Shown one piece after another: positions 1 through 12,487 of a stretch of DNA of 64,000 nt. The stretch is from positions 4,157,797-4,221,796 of the forward strand of contig NC_018394.1 of assembly GCF_000208865.1 (NCBI RefSeq), in the 5' to 3' direction. The translations under genes were made by a program, and so were the position numbers. How positions within the stretch are numbered: the first letter of the stretch is position 1; the number at the start of each line of letters is the position of its first letter. Source of the stretch: Neospora caninum Liverpool. Taxonomy: Eukaryota; Apicomplexa; Conoidasida; Eucoccidiorida; Sarcocystidae. The notes beneath the pieces are model-generated. The model saw only the letters and a list, made by a program, of their open reading frames with translations, made no database searches and was not told the DNA's origin.

Positions 1-567
1 ACTTCCTGGAAGAGTCTCTAAGCTGAAAAGCCTGCTGTTGACGCTACACGTAATATTAAATGGGCATTGATCGTTTTATCTGCAACGCTTGTGCTGACTG
101 GTTTGAAGCAGCATTCAGCGGCATTGGAACCCCGATCAGAGTACAGGTGCATAAGAGGCGGAACCCAACAACAAGTGTCCGTCATACCCTCGTGGATATA
201 TTCTAGCCGCGGGGCTTTCACACTTTCGACACCTTGTCCTTCATCTGCGTCTACCACCTAACTGATCGATGCATTGCTTCCTCCACCCCAGTTAATATGC
301 TAATTTTTTTTTGGCTTGCTGTCCTTCTATCCGGAGGACCGCACTTTGCAGTTTATGGAGTTCAGTAGGGTACGGTACTGGGAAAACCCAAAGTTGCTTT
401 CACCACGCACATGCCCCTATGAGCGACGCACGACGGGTGTCACCACCATTCGCTTCTGTCACATGACTGCAACCAGACCAAGTCATGAAGCTGCTTCTGT
501 TGTGTTTTATTGCGACCACTGTTCTCAAATGGCACTTGTCGTTATCGAGTAGACTCAACAGACAGCT
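1..567. other. left edge, downstream of the CCp5-like gene
   Basis: This lies 3' of the CCp5-like stop codon and probably includes its 3' UTR. A minus-strand reading frame stays open from about 257 to 18 and has several cysteines, including a CC pair, but I found no splice sites joining it to the neighbouring gene and no recognisable domain. It could be an exon of a gene that extends beyond the window or a chance frame. Confidence 0.3.
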
Positions 568-3500
568 CTACTCTTTCTTCTCAATGATCACATTCAGAAT
601 CGTTGTTACTGCGTCCGTACACAACTCCTTCGTGTTGCCGGTGGCGTCGCACAGGGAAGATAGGACAATGATTTTGTCCTTAACGTCCAAATCGGCTATT
701 GCCTGTTGACGCACGTATCAGGGTAACATCGACCAACTTTTGCTAAAACCTGTGTTGCTACTCACCACGTAGAATCTCCCCGTCTCCAGTTTCACGCCCT
801 GTGCCACAGGTGTGCCGTTGACTTGAAGGTAGTTATTCGCAGCTGTGGACAAGCAGGGATTTCCCAGTTGAACTTCCACTCTATAACGCCCGTTTTCAGG
901 CACGGACAGTGACCAGAAGTTCGTCCGACAGTCCTAAAGGATATGGTAATCAGTTGCCGTAAACTGTATCACGACGACATCTTCCCACCGCTCCTCGTTT
1001 ACATTCGTCGCTGGACGAGGCTGGGGGAAACATAATTCCCTCTCGATTCAAAGGGTTAGAAAACAAAGATCCAGGACATTTCGTTGCATCAGCAGGCCGC
1101 AGCCAGCCTGAAAAAGAAATGAAGTTTGCAATGTTCAACGCAGGTGCTACCTTTGCATACCATACATGACACCGTCTCGGCGCTGCTTGACGCTGCCATT
1201 ATCCACAAGCCATCCCTGAATGACCATCGCGTTGACGGCTACAACATCAATCCGCTTGCATGAACGGGTGCTCACCGATTGAGAGGAACCCACCCCGAAG
1301 GATATTTTATACTTAATTGAAGCACGAGAGAGCATCGAGTCGGTGCACGACATCCTCGAGAACGTAAGGGACGACCCGCTGGGGCCGTGCGCATACGATG
1401 AAATTCCGTTTTGTGATGATGCCGGGAAGGACTTGCGCGGGCCAGTTACTGTGACCAGCACCCGGCAAGCGGTGAATGCGCTGCACGCTCCAGAATGCAA
1501 CGCGGCCTTGCATAGACTTGATTCAGGAGCGTATTCATCGGTTCCATAAACGTATCCGTCCAGGCTCAAGGCGCAAGTGCGAGGGCAAACAGCGAAGAAC
1601 TGTTCTCCCTCCTGAACGGGTAGCAGCTCTGGAATGTCTTCCATCGTGCTGGCACAGCTCTGCGCACGTGACTTATAGATTTCGACGGGGCCGCAAAGTT
1701 TGGTGGGTGCTTACGTCTATGACAATTTTGGGCGCTTCATCTTCCTTGGTGGTTCCCTCTTCTGGGAGGCTGCACGCCGTCCCAAGGAACTCAAAAGAGC
1801 CACCGGAATCCTCTCCATTGACGTACATTTGGGAGATAGCCGCCCGGACCTAAAGACGCATTCGACCAAGTGGAGGAACAAGGGTATCATACTGGTTCTT
1901 ACGTAATTTGTGACGGCCGGGTGTTTAAGCTTGAATGAATTGTGTTCCATGCTTTGGGTGTGAAGGATTCCAAACGTCTCTCCTTCCTCATCTCCGTCAC
2001 CTTATGAATACGCAATGGTTTCAGGAATGTGTGCCACGCAAGGGAGCCGGCCTACCTGAGAAGGACAATGTTATTTCCGACGGCCACGTAACTGCATCGC
2101 CTCGAGGCTTGAACCGGAAATGGGTGCTGTAATGCAGGGAGCCGTGCGGCCGACAGTAATGCGATGCAGCGCAGTAGTAACTCACATCTGCACCGGACGG
2201 TTGAATTTGACAACTATGTATTCCCCAACGCCTGCATGATTCCGTGAATGCTGGTGTGCGGCTTTCCTGCAGAGTCGCAAGATTCTACAGACCATTTCCT
2301 CCGGCGGTTCGCCACACCCCGTTCTTTACATCCATGTTTTTTCCGTTAAGGGCAGCCCGACAGCCAAATTCCTCTGACAGCTCTGATGATGCCTCACACT
2401 CAGCAAACGTGGGACCGCCGACAAGAGATAGCACTTGTTGCTGGCCTCCTGAAAAAAAGTCGCGTGGTGATACTGTAGCAGTCAAAGAACGTTTGGACTC
2501 CCTACCACACGATAAAGCATTCTCTTTCCTTCCTTCGAGAAACAGCAAAAACTGAACCCCTTTGTCAGTGACGTTGAAGGAAATGAGGCCTCCTTCAGGG
2601 AAAATGATTTTCCGTATCTTCATTCGACTGCTATCAAGTGCCAAGCTCAGAGGATTCGTTCCACGGTAAACCGAGAGGTCGTCGCCTGTGTCGTGAGCCG
2701 TCCATGGTTGCTTTTCTGATGGCGCGAGAGGCAGAGTCGCTCCGACAGGTGATGCAACGTAGACATTGACGGGCATGTTGGCTGAGAACTCGAAGCATTC
2801 CACTGCAGGGTCAGAGGGGCCCCGTATCATCTTCATGCCCTGGTACCTCTGTGGGACATCAGCGACAACGAACTGTCCACTGTCGGCGAAAGCCTTTTCT
2901 CCGCTGTAGAGAAACGAGATTTGGAACAGATCTGGATCAAGTCTGACGGCAAGATACAAAATCTCTCGGATAGCTCGAGAATACGCCTTAACCGTTTATT
3001 CATCCATACCCGGAAAATTTAACTGGAGGGCTGGGATTGGAGGTGAAGAAATATTTGCCGGGAATGACTTCTTTCTTGACCCCCGAGGACTGCCAAGAGA
3101 GTCTAAGTGGTGGAGGTGTTTACAGGTCCAGAATGAGATGATGGCAGACTAAAAATGAACTAACTTTAAGTAGGCGCTGTCCGCGTTTTCGTATTTGAAG
3201 TGACTGGTGTGTACTAGCTCTACGCGGAGTTTGTATTTCTCTCCCGCCGTCAGCTCCACAGGGACCGACTCGGTAGTATGGCGCCCTGGGTGTCCCGCAA
3301 CGGCGGTGAGTGGCACTATCTTGTCTCCGACAGCATCAGCCTCAGTTGCCGGGAGCATTCTATCCACTATTATTGGCTGCTGGTTGAGAAACACGCGCAC
3401 TCCACTGTCTGTCTCTGTAAAGATCATGTAACCTCCACGTGCAAAAGAGAGTTGGCTCCATTCTTTACCTATGCTGAATGTGAAGTCACCCGAACGCGGG

Positions 3501-4661
3501 GCCAGCAGATATCCGTCCCATCCTGAGCAAAACATGTTCAAAAATATTGCTAGATCTTCGCGCTAGGAACAATTGTGCATACGGATTGAATACTGTTGCG
3601 AGGTGAGGCCTTCTACTGGCCCAGCACCAGCAAAAACGAAGTCAATTGCACGGTCGATCCTGATAGCCCGGGGAGCGCCACTAAAACGAGGATTGCCGTA
3701 GTAGTAACCCTTGATTCCGTCAGGAAAAGGCTCATCTTCATAGCTGTTATACCACAGACAGACGAAGTTTGATTGGTTGCCTCTCGGTGTTAAAATACTT
3801 ACCCTGGGACGCTTTCACAGTTTTCTGGCTGCGCGAACAACCTTCTGCGACCTGTTGCAATGTCATTCTGAATGGTGATGATATCCTTTTCTAGAGCATC
3901 AACTTTTCCGGAAGCCTCTTCGACTTTCTTTAGACAAGTCCGGCTGTGGGACAAGACTTTCTCAATCTTCTCGAGTTGGCGCCCGACCGAATCGTGTCGT
4001 GCCCCGCAGGTGGCTGAATGCCTTTGGAGAGGAATAGTTCCACGTTTTCGTCGGCTGGCCTACTTCACGGCTTACCGACGTAACATATCGTCGACTCTTG
4101 AAATGCTCCCATCCAGACGTGCAATCTAATGAACCCCTGATTTGCTAAAGCTTGGGCGCACGTGCATTGTCACTTACCATCTTCTCAGCTTCGGTGGCTT
4201 TCATCTCGAACGCCTCGCGCGATTTGCTTCTAACTTTGTCTGAGACAAGTGATTTGCGCTTGTGGGTGCCATTTGGTCATGGAGATGCTCACCATAATTT
4301 ATCGGCGGAATACACCAATTCCAGTCCCTTCCTCCTTTCCCCAAAAGTTGCACTTCGACGTAACACCATTCACCCCCTGACTTTAAATTACATAAACTCT
4401 CGATTTTTTCGCACGTGGCTTTCACGAGTTTATAGACTTGCCTGCTGTTCCGTCTGGAGCCCTTGCAACAGTGCAATCCGTATAAGTCTGGTCGTCTTGT
4501 ACGAAGGCAGCCGCACACAATCTTCCATCAATTGTTCTACGGTGCTGCTTGCGAAACCGCGTTAGCTGCTGGAGCGGCCCCAGGTTGTAGCCCACGTTTT
4601 GGGCAAGGCATTGCTGCCACGCAAAAAATGAGACAGCTAGCAGTAGACAGGCGAGCATCAT
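568..4661 (-). CDS. CCp5: CCp5-like secreted multidomain adhesive protein (FN2, PA14, discoidin-like, LCCL)
   Basis: An 18-exon model gives about 1042 residues with every intron phase closing: 4661-4442, 4376-4293, 4239-4178, 4125-4076, 4021-3803, 3743-3583, 3522-3165, 3102-3024, 2986-2293, 2231-2186, 2126-2056, 2000-1903, 1849-1715, 1611-1276, 1254-1161, 1107-989, 933-766, 702-568. Residues 1-21 form a signal peptide. A fibronectin type II domain follows (about 46-102; RLCAAAF, GEWCYVEV, DWNWCIPP), then a short coiled coil (about 115-200), a PA14 domain (about 212-415; GLTSQQYSIRWDGYL, LSWQSSGVKKEVIP), an unassigned region, a discoidin-like fold (about 643-760; GEYIVVKF, ITHFRFKPRGDAVTWPSEI) and an LCCL domain (about 760-850; FFAVCPRTC, YVYGTDEYAPESSLCKAALH). 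FN2 plus PA14 plus LCCL is the layout of apicomplexan CCp5; the related FNPA lacks LCCL. In Plasmodium these are gametocyte and gamete surface proteins. The first intron uses a GC donor. The junctions at 989 and 3024 rest on weak donors. Confidence 0.85.
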
Positions 4662-5900
4662 GGATACGTGGTGCCGCAATGAGAGAAAATGTCCTGCAAT
4701 GCGTTACGAAGCGCCTTGCAGTCGATTATGGTCTATGATGCACCTCCTTCCGATACCCGGAGGTCCGATGCAGCTCTATTCACTAATCGTGATTAATCTT
4801 CCGTGTCTATACACTCACCTGGATCTGAGTACGATTTGAACTAAGACTCTGAACAGGAGCAGTACCACTTACAGAGTCCGTGCGAGCTCCCATATCGGGG
4901 GTTTGCAACAAATTCAACCGCAACACAAGAATTCTTCGTCGCTGGAGCGTTTGTTAGTTGGATTGCAACCCGAATCCATTCAACTGCCTTGGAGCTCGAA
5001 GCGGTCAATCAGTAACACTGAATGGACTGCATGCATAGAGTAACTTAGTGAATCGATCGACTTCGCTGTAAGTCGGCTGGCATCGCAAATAGCGTGCTGC
5101 CACTGTTACTGCATTGTGGCCTACACCGTCGCACGTGTACGTTGCTACGCTTTTCAGACCGCATTGCCTTTAGAGTGACTCTTTGTACTGCGGCTCCCTT
5201 TCGGAAGACCGTGGCACAGTAGCTGATGTGGTGACGAGTGTCAGCCAGGCATTTCATGCTCACCAACGACCAATACGCAACTGCTTTCCTACCGTGATGC
5301 TCGGACACACAGAAGAGCACACCTTTCTCATGTGTCATATGAGTTGAATATGAACGGCGATGGGTGTGTTACAGTAGCTGTCATAGTAAACGGTGGTTCG
5401 TGAGCAAACCCTTCTCGGCAGTGGTGGCAAGACAGAACAGGAGGACACGCCGAGACTGTTCACATGCTATTAAAGCTAAGCGAGTTTCACCCCCACGACA
5501 AAGGAAGAAAAGTCACACTGTCCGTTGATAGTTCATTTTTTTACGAAGCAGTACCTTGAGATAGAAGGGAAAACCACCAGCAGAATTCCCGGGACGAAGG
5601 GACGTGTCGTGGCCAGAGGTGACGACATGGCTTCTGCCAGCATCGAGGTTCCCCGTACTCCCTGGTCAGCTCCAGATTAATATGGAGGGACACGAAGCTG
5701 TTTTCGATTGAGGGGTTAGCATCAGGCGTATTGTGAGCAGTGGCGTTTGGGCAATTACGGAAGCTACGACTCGGCAGTCAGCGAACAATGACGCCAGCTT
5801 CTCTCGCTGGGGTTTAGCCGGCAGCCACGGCACATCACATTCCTCAGCGGAGATCAGAATCGGTCGAGCAAGGTGACGTTTATAACGACCAGGTCTAGCC
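4662..5900. other. intergenic: upstream of the CCp5-like gene
   Basis: This is the 5' flank of the CCp5-like gene. No reading frame here has both open length and splice-site support. I see no RNA gene or repeat in it. Confidence 0.4.
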
Positions 5901-7660
5901 GGTGCGTATAACAATCCCTGGAAGGCGACAGGCAGTTCGGCCTCGGCAGCTCGCTGCCGGACATTGCTACAGAGGCTGATCTCGGATAGCTATTGGCGTG
6001 ACGTGTATATACAGAACAAGCTCGTGTGGTAGCATTTTCGTTATGTTTATCCTTCCGCAACCCTTCTTGCATTCTTCCCGTCGAATACTGTTGTGTGTAC
6101 TGCGGCCTGTACTATGTCCCTTCCAAGAACTATGATGGGCAGCGCCGCACTCTTATGGGGCTGGCTCTCCGCGACGGTCGCTGCAGGCAGCCGTTCGAAA
6201 GTAACATTTATTTGTCAAGGACTCGGAATTCGTCAAAAAATCACTTGAACACAGGATATGCTACCAGCCCTCGTGGGCGACCTGCAGGTTCCCCCTCACC
6301 CAGTTATGTGAGGAAAGTGGAGGACACTAATCGCAATGGCCAGACGACAATCCCATTCCTTTCAGGAATATTCATATCGAGGAGAGGGCTGACGACCATC
6401 TCGACACACTGCGATTTGCGGAGGAGAAACGCTCGCTTCGACGATCTTTAGAAGACTTATGGGCTTTCGAGAGAGGTAGACGAATTCAGACTGGCGCCGT
6501 AATTTCTGTGACATTGGGTGAATGGCCATCGAAGATGACGTGAAGGCATTTCAGGAAGTTGGTACTTCCTTGTTTCACTATACACATCGGCCCTCGATAA
6601 TACACCTGTTCTACAGCGGCGGGAGAGAACGAAGCTTTGAACCAGTTAACTCAGGTATGTGCACGCTGGGTTATTTCCTCGAGTATGTGCCACTGCATGA
6701 CCTTTCCCTAGCTTGCGACTTTGAATGAAGCAGCACTGTAAGGTCATCACCCATCCGACTAGCCTTATCGCAAATACACTCGGTAGGAGCAAAACCAGGA
6801 AAAACTTGCAAAGTGACTAGTGGCCCAGCACTGCTGTGTTAACTTGCCCTGACAAGGGTGGCGTCTTTCTGGGTTGTCCAAATAACAAGGGGTCTGCACG
6901 TGATGATGTTAATCGCCACAGAAGAACATTCACCTCGGCAAAAGCCATCCGCACGTGTAATTGCCTGATGAGAGCTACTGTCGATCTCTATCACAAGAGT
7001 TGCATCTGTTCAGCCTCTGGCGCATCGCTTCTGGGGCACAAGGAAGAACCATCCTTCTGCAGTATCAGCTTCCATATCGCGGGTTGAAGCGGCGGGTGGA
7101 GTTGAACCAGGCGCACCTGCGGCGACCATGCCCAAAGAAGCTCGTACCAAGGGAAAGCTACCTGCATTTCTGGTTGCATGCTCTATTGCGTTCCTCCATG
7201 CCAGCCAGAGATCATGATACAGTGAAAGTGAAATGCGTCTTCCGCGGACGTCTATCTCCATCGATTAGACCAGCCGTAGAAATAAGATGTTTGTGGCTTC
7301 TCGAAACCAAATATACAAATGTCTATTCGCTATTTGCTTGGCATGTGCATAACGTGGTCACCTCTCAACCGATGTGATCCAGCACATCACCATTTCAGCT
7401 TCTGCCAGCATCACTAGGCTCGCATGCAGGTTCAATGTTGTTGCTAAGTTGAAGAAAAGTTTTAATTTACTCAACGAAACAATCGAAATATTGTCATCCT
7501 TTCACTATATTTGGTTTTTTGTCGGCAAATCCTTGAAAGCAACCAGTGGCACTTGAAAAAAAGGTGGTGAAAAGGTTTGGACATGATCAGGCGTGGAATA
7601 GTAGTTCCACGGGTGCGTCTGTTTGACGAGGGAAAGGACACCGTCTCGTTTCCTTGTTCG
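5901..7660 (+). other. possible plus-strand exons of an unrecognised gene
   Basis: Several segments look coding but could not be joined. One at about 6131 begins with a hydrophobic, signal-like stretch (MMGSAALLWGWLSATVAAG). A second, about 6370-6473, follows a good acceptor (cctttcag) and ends at gtagac; it encodes a charged helical piece (DDHLDTLRFAEEKRSLRRS) suggestive of coiled coil. A third, about 7000-7210, reads through KEARTKGKLPAFLVACSIAF and stops at tga, but an overlapping frame is open for longer (about 6961-7377). Phases between the pieces do not close, so this may be one gene with missed exons, the 5' part of the ankyrin gene downstream, or partly chance. Confidence 0.25.
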
Positions 7661-7664
7661 CTCG

Positions 7665-9324
7665 ATGTCGCGCGTCGTGTCACCATTCCGAGCGGAAGTG
7701 GCCGCTTCGGAAAAGCAGAAACCGACCAACGACGATGGCCTTCAGAGAGCAGACTCAAAACGCGGAGGCAACTCGACAAACAGCAAAAAGCGGATGCAGC
7801 TTGAAGTTAGTATACAACAAGGTCGAGACAGCCGGGTCGTTTACTCTTTCTTGAAGCTACCTCCTATGTGGCGCTTCAAATACAGTTGACGTGACTGCTG
7901 TTTTCGTTTGTTCTTAGCTCCTAGACGAGATAATGAAAGAAACGCCGGATATGAACAAACTAAGGTATCGTGCAGAGCACAGTCCAGCATCCCTTCGCAC
8001 GCTTTCACCTCACAAATCATATTGATATAGGCAGTACACGTTGCTTTCCATGCTCTCTCTTTCGTGCACGGCCACTAACACCTTGTTTATCCTATTCACA
8101 AAATGGTTTTATGTGTAGCGACGCAAACTGCTTGCCTAACTGTCCCCGGAATCCACTGTTTTTTACCTGCTGCCTCTACGCCTTAGTTGGTGACGGCTGC
8201 TGTGGTGGCTCACCCTGTGCAGCGTGCTTTCAGCACCCCGACTGAAACGAGTTTGATACGTCTGTTGCTTCTGTCTAGTAATATTGTGACCAAATTCTAC
8301 CATGGCGGGCTCCTATTAGGCACTGAGTCACGGCTGTCAATTTAAACTATTTCTACCCACGCAAGATTTTGCATTTTACAGGATGCTACAGACTTTTGAC
8401 GTCGACTACAGCGTCAGAGATCCGCAGAGTGGAATGACCATCCTCCATCATGGTGGGTAGGTGTTGTTCTCACCGGTAAGATCTATCCCCACAGGCAAAT
8501 GAGGCAATTGCCTATTGAAGGGCCAATGGAGAGGCTAGTTTGCTGTTGCGTGCGTTTATATTCTGATGCAGCCGCTTTCTATGGAGAGATCGACCTATTT
8601 CAGCTCGGACTAGACGCAGGTACACTAATAAACAGTAATAAGCTACAATCCTTGGTATTACTGCTACCTAGTTACGTGGCCTATAGTGGCGTCGTTGTCG
8701 AATGAGTGACTGCACCTAGGTCTATCTGTTAACGAGACGACGAAGCTTGGACGAACGCCACTTCACTTCGCGTGTGCGGGGAATCAGAGATCGGCTGTAG
8801 CCTTTCTCCTGAAGCATGGCGCAGAGGTCAATGCCCAGACTTGCGCAGGGTGAGGCGGTCTCTTCGCACAGGCCCTCGAAACATCAATTTGCAACACTGC
8901 ATCGGCCGATGAACACATGGCCTTACATCTTGCAAAGCAGAACGGGGGGCATGATCAGTTCGCGAATCACCCCGTGAGAACACAGCATGACCTGCATGCG
9001 GCTTCCGTGCAGGTTGACGCCGCTTCATCTAGCAGTCAGAGAGAATGCAACGGCTGCGGTAAGTTGGAATACAAAACCTCGGTGCCCACTGCACCATGTC
9101 TGCGAGTGAAAACCCGAGAGGTATTAGCACCTGAGGCTGACGTTTCTTGCTCCTCAGATCAAATCGCTACTTTTCAGCAAAGAAGCAGAAGGTCTTGTTG
9201 TAGAACTTGAAATGGAAGACATGGAGAGGAAGACGCCTCTTTCTATGGCAATGAACAAGCAGGTCAAAGACATGCTACTACGGTACAAGAGAGGAATCAC
9301 AAAGCAGGCGCTGCCTCCCGAGTG
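7665..9324 (+). CDS. ankyrin-repeat protein
   Basis: Proposed exons are 7665-7805, 7918-7964, 8382-8456, 8495-8619, 8720-8849, about 8872-9012 or 9058, and 9158-9324. The first five join in phase. The repeats are seen as MTILHH, then LGRTPLHFACAGNQRSAVAF with LLKHGAEVNAQT, then HMALHLAKQNGGHDQF, and a last degenerate unit RKTPLSMAMNKQVKDMLLRY. The N-terminus is basic and low complexity. The start is the ATG at 7665; an exon further upstream cannot be excluded. The join into the sixth exon does not close in phase, and the join out of it closes only if a weak donor at 9013 replaces the strong gtaagt at 9059. A missed micro-exon, a sequence error or gene decay are all possible. No catalytic domain is visible, so the likely role is protein-protein interaction. 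The stop codon is 134 bp from the stop codon of the opposing apicortin gene. Confidence 0.6.
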
Positions 9325-9458
9325 ACGAGCTCCCCAATTCCCTGACGAGTGAGCGGAGTGGCAGATGCCTGTCCATCTTGACGCAGTAGTGTCCATCTAA
9401 GGTGGCAGCAAGATAACTTGACCCAACAATATAGGTTCGACGTCCGATGATGAGCAAA

Positions 9459-11135
9459 TTAAACAACAAAGAACTGGCTCGGAACCTTAGTTTGCGACTT
9501 CTGAATCACCCATTCGCTCAGAAATTTTTCAAGTCGATCATAAGCGGCAGGCGGCTCCCCTGCAACAAGGAAAACAGGGAGAGGGAAAGTTCATAGCACA
9601 GCCCCATGTAGCACCCCTGATGAGCAAAACCGTGCTTCCGAAACGCCGTTGCAGGAGGCTCTCTGCAGTGGACGAGTTTCACTGCTCGATCACTGGGAGA
9701 TCCGCTTCTCCTGTAGCCTTACCAGAGGTACACAAGTATTTCGCACCGTCAACAATGTCCTCCAGATCGGTGACGACACGGAAATTTTGGTCAAAGATTC
9801 TTCTGACCGGTCCAGCGATGGGAGTTATTTCCTACAGATATCCAGGCAACCCACAAAAGCAAACATACTGCGATGTTGCTACCACTTCCAGGTGATGCGG
9901 GAGCACCACCGGCCAGCGATAAGCGTGACCACGAACCTTAGTAATCTGTTGATAAAGTGACTCCATGGTTTTGATGTAGGGGCGGACGAAGAAGGGAGTG
10001 CCGTCATCGTGCTTATCGCCATTGCGATAGAGCCACATTAGTCTAGGAGCTGGAATCTGAACTCCGAACCGCTGAACACCCAAGGTGCCGGGTGTGACCA
10101 CGGGCTTCCGAGCTGCGAACATGCAGATTTCGAAAACGCCAAAGCGGCACGTTCAGAATTCGGCAGTGGTTTAGGTTGGACTGGGGACATCAAGGAAAGG
10201 TTTGCATAAAACATTCGCCTCCACCTTTCGAGCACAGCAGTTCCACAGCCTGATAAACCCTACGCGGGTCAAAATTTCCCCCTTGCTACGAAGACTACGG
10301 CACTTGCATTAAAATATTAATGGCAGGTACGACACAGGAGCCGAACCCGAAAAGAAATCCAACACTTTTAGCTGTCTTAAGCAGTCCAGTGGGGTGATGT
10401 ACAGCAATCATAAGAGCTTGGTTGTTTGTATCTCATAACTGAGTACATCGCCGTTGCTAATGACATTAATAGTCAATTTCAATCAAAAGCCCAACTCAGA
10501 CTTACGACGTTTCACGACAGACGAATAGACTTCGTGACATCTGCTTGGAGACTCGGTCAAGCCGTCGTACGCATATAAGTATTCTCTACCGGCAATTCCT
10601 CTTCCATTTCCAAACTCGTCAAACCGCTCTCGATGTGATCCCTGCATCAACCGAGAAATGACGACATTCAGATTGACATGACAAACACATGACACGAAAG
10701 TTAAAGTAACTGGCAAAGGCGGCATGGTTGAGCCCTCTCCGACCCATCTGGCAGTGGTAGGGCTGACAGTGATGCTTACCGTGTAGTATGCCGTGTCGGT
10801 TAGGCGTTCGAAAACATTTTTATGTCCAGTTGCCTTTCGAGGGCGGGGACACGGCCTCGTGACGAATGTAGCTTCAGGTAAATCGTATGCAGTTGTACGA
10901 AGCGGCATGACAACCGTGGGTGGACACGGAGGATAGGGCGGAGGAAAGTAGTCGCCCTGTCTCTCTGCCTGTCGTGCCTCCATCAGTTCATCCTGTAAGA
11001 AACAGCAAGCCAAAAAATGGCGTGGTTGGTACAATCTACTCGTTATGCCTGTCATACGGTTACGAGTATCACCTCAGAAAATTATTGTTCTTTCCTTACC
11101 CGTCGAGCAAGCTTCCATGGGATGCCACACGCCAT
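9459..11135 (-). CDS. DCX: apicortin / doublecortin-domain protein (TgDCX family)
   Basis: Six exons close perfectly in phase: 11135-11100, 10992-10780, 10641-10506, 10112-9937, 9831-9723 and 9559-9459, giving 256 residues. After a proline-rich N-terminus comes the partial p25-alpha (TPPP) motif at about 75-102 (ERLTDTAYYTGSHRERFD, GNGRGIAGR). A doublecortin domain follows at about 150-225 (LMWLYRNGDKHDDGTPFF, GPVRRIFDQNFRVV, VDGAKYLCTSG), then the tail YDRLEKFLSEWVIQK. This domain pair defines apicortin, a tubulin-binding protein. The Toxoplasma member localises to the conoid and stabilises its curved tubulin fibres. Reading straight through the third exon gives a false stop at 10483; the gtaagt donor at 10505 avoids it and joins to the DCX part. 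Its 5' end faces the SPEF1-like gene. Confidence 0.95.
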
Positions 11136-12487
11136 TTGCCTGCTAGAAGCTGAATTGAGTGAACTACGTCAGGTTTAGCGGGATGCAAAGAATGTGAGCT
11201 GACTTTTGAGATCCTCTGTTGATAGGAACGCTTGCGGATGAAAAACTCAGACGGTGCGAACTGGCCAAAAGGCTCGGTCGGGGTCGAACTCCAGCTAGCG
11301 AGTAGCCACAGAAAGTTCGGCTGCAGAAGAACAAAGATACGTAGTATCTCAACGCAGACGCAGTACCGGAAGAGACAGTAAGACTGTATGGAAATAGGGC
11401 AGGCTCCCATGGAGCCACGCGGTGCCACAAGGCAAAAGTAAAATTAATTCATCGTCCGCTAGGGAGTTCGTGTCCCAACCATGCTGGCCTCTCCTCCCTA
11501 TGCTGTCTTGATGCACTAGACAGACCAGGTTGGGGCCGCGGCCGGCAACAGAAAGCGGGTATCTCGGCGTCGCATGCGCTTTCCGCTGAAAACACAAACA
11601 AGTTTGCTCTGTAGCTGCTTGCAATGTGAAATTGGGCCCCATAATCAACGTATGTTAAAACGCCCCTTCGTTCACTGTAGCACCAGCCGCAGGGGGGAGC
11701 GGGTGCCTCCAGCTTTTGCAGCTGCCTGGTTCCTACCGCCCGAATTGTCCCGAGCACGCCGATCGCCACCGGGTGCATCTAAGAAAAGAGACACCCGCGC
11801 GACAGCGTTCGGGCGACTGTTCTTTCTAATGACACATGCAGACTCGATCACTGAATCAGCATGACAAAAAGGGCTGTCGCGGAGAATTTTGGTTTCGTCC
11901 TGCAAGCTTTCCCGCGGAAACCATTGATGCCGCCGAGGGTGGCAAGCCAGCGGTCGTAGTCCTCGGCGTGCTCTGGCTCGGCGGCGGAGCGACTAGTCGT
12001 GACCTACAGTCTTCGTGCCGCTCGCCCCCCACATAGTCGTAAAGATTTACATCAGATTTCGCATATCACAATCGATTACTACACCGAAGCGCACAATTGG
12101 CGTCGCTGACTGTGCGTGGCCTTCTGCTACTTCGGAAGATAAACGTCGCTACGGCGTTAGTATTATAGGGTAGGGGCGTTGTTCGCCGCCAGTCCATCTG
12201 GATTCAGCGCAGCAACAAAATCTTCAGCGGCAAGCAGCCGAACATGGCGATCTCTGCACCCCTCCATGCTTCGTTTAGCAAGGGAACCTCTAAAAGTATG
12301 CTGATGTTTAGCAATCCGTAGATGGAGGGGGTCAGAAAGCTTGTAGTGTGCGTTACTCAGTCTCAACGTACGCAGTGTCACTTCTTCGGATCAGTTTCCA
12401 TCAACGGTGTTTTAAGTAGGTTTTGCATCTTGGTGGTTCTTTGTGACGGGCGGGCCGCAGAGGCTACGTATCAGTCATCTAGGGAAG
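11136..12487. promoter_or_regulatory. shared upstream region of apicortin and SPEF1-like genes
   Basis: About 1.35 kb separates the divergent start codons of apicortin (minus) and the SPEF1-like gene (plus). Frames open here are short and overlap on both strands, as expected of UTR and promoter DNA. It presumably holds both promoters. I could not assign specific factor sites. Confidence 0.45.

Noticed and set aside
3165..3743. PA14 domain as a possible toxin component
   Set aside because: PA14 is named after anthrax protective antigen but is a widespread carbohydrate-binding fold. Here it sits in a CCp-type adhesive protein with FN2 and LCCL domains, and there is no toxin machinery.
10483..11055. 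Single 190-codon minus-strand frame read as one exon
   Set aside because: It reads through an intron and past the gtaagt donor at 10505. The spliced model gives a complete p25-alpha motif and joins to the DCX domain.
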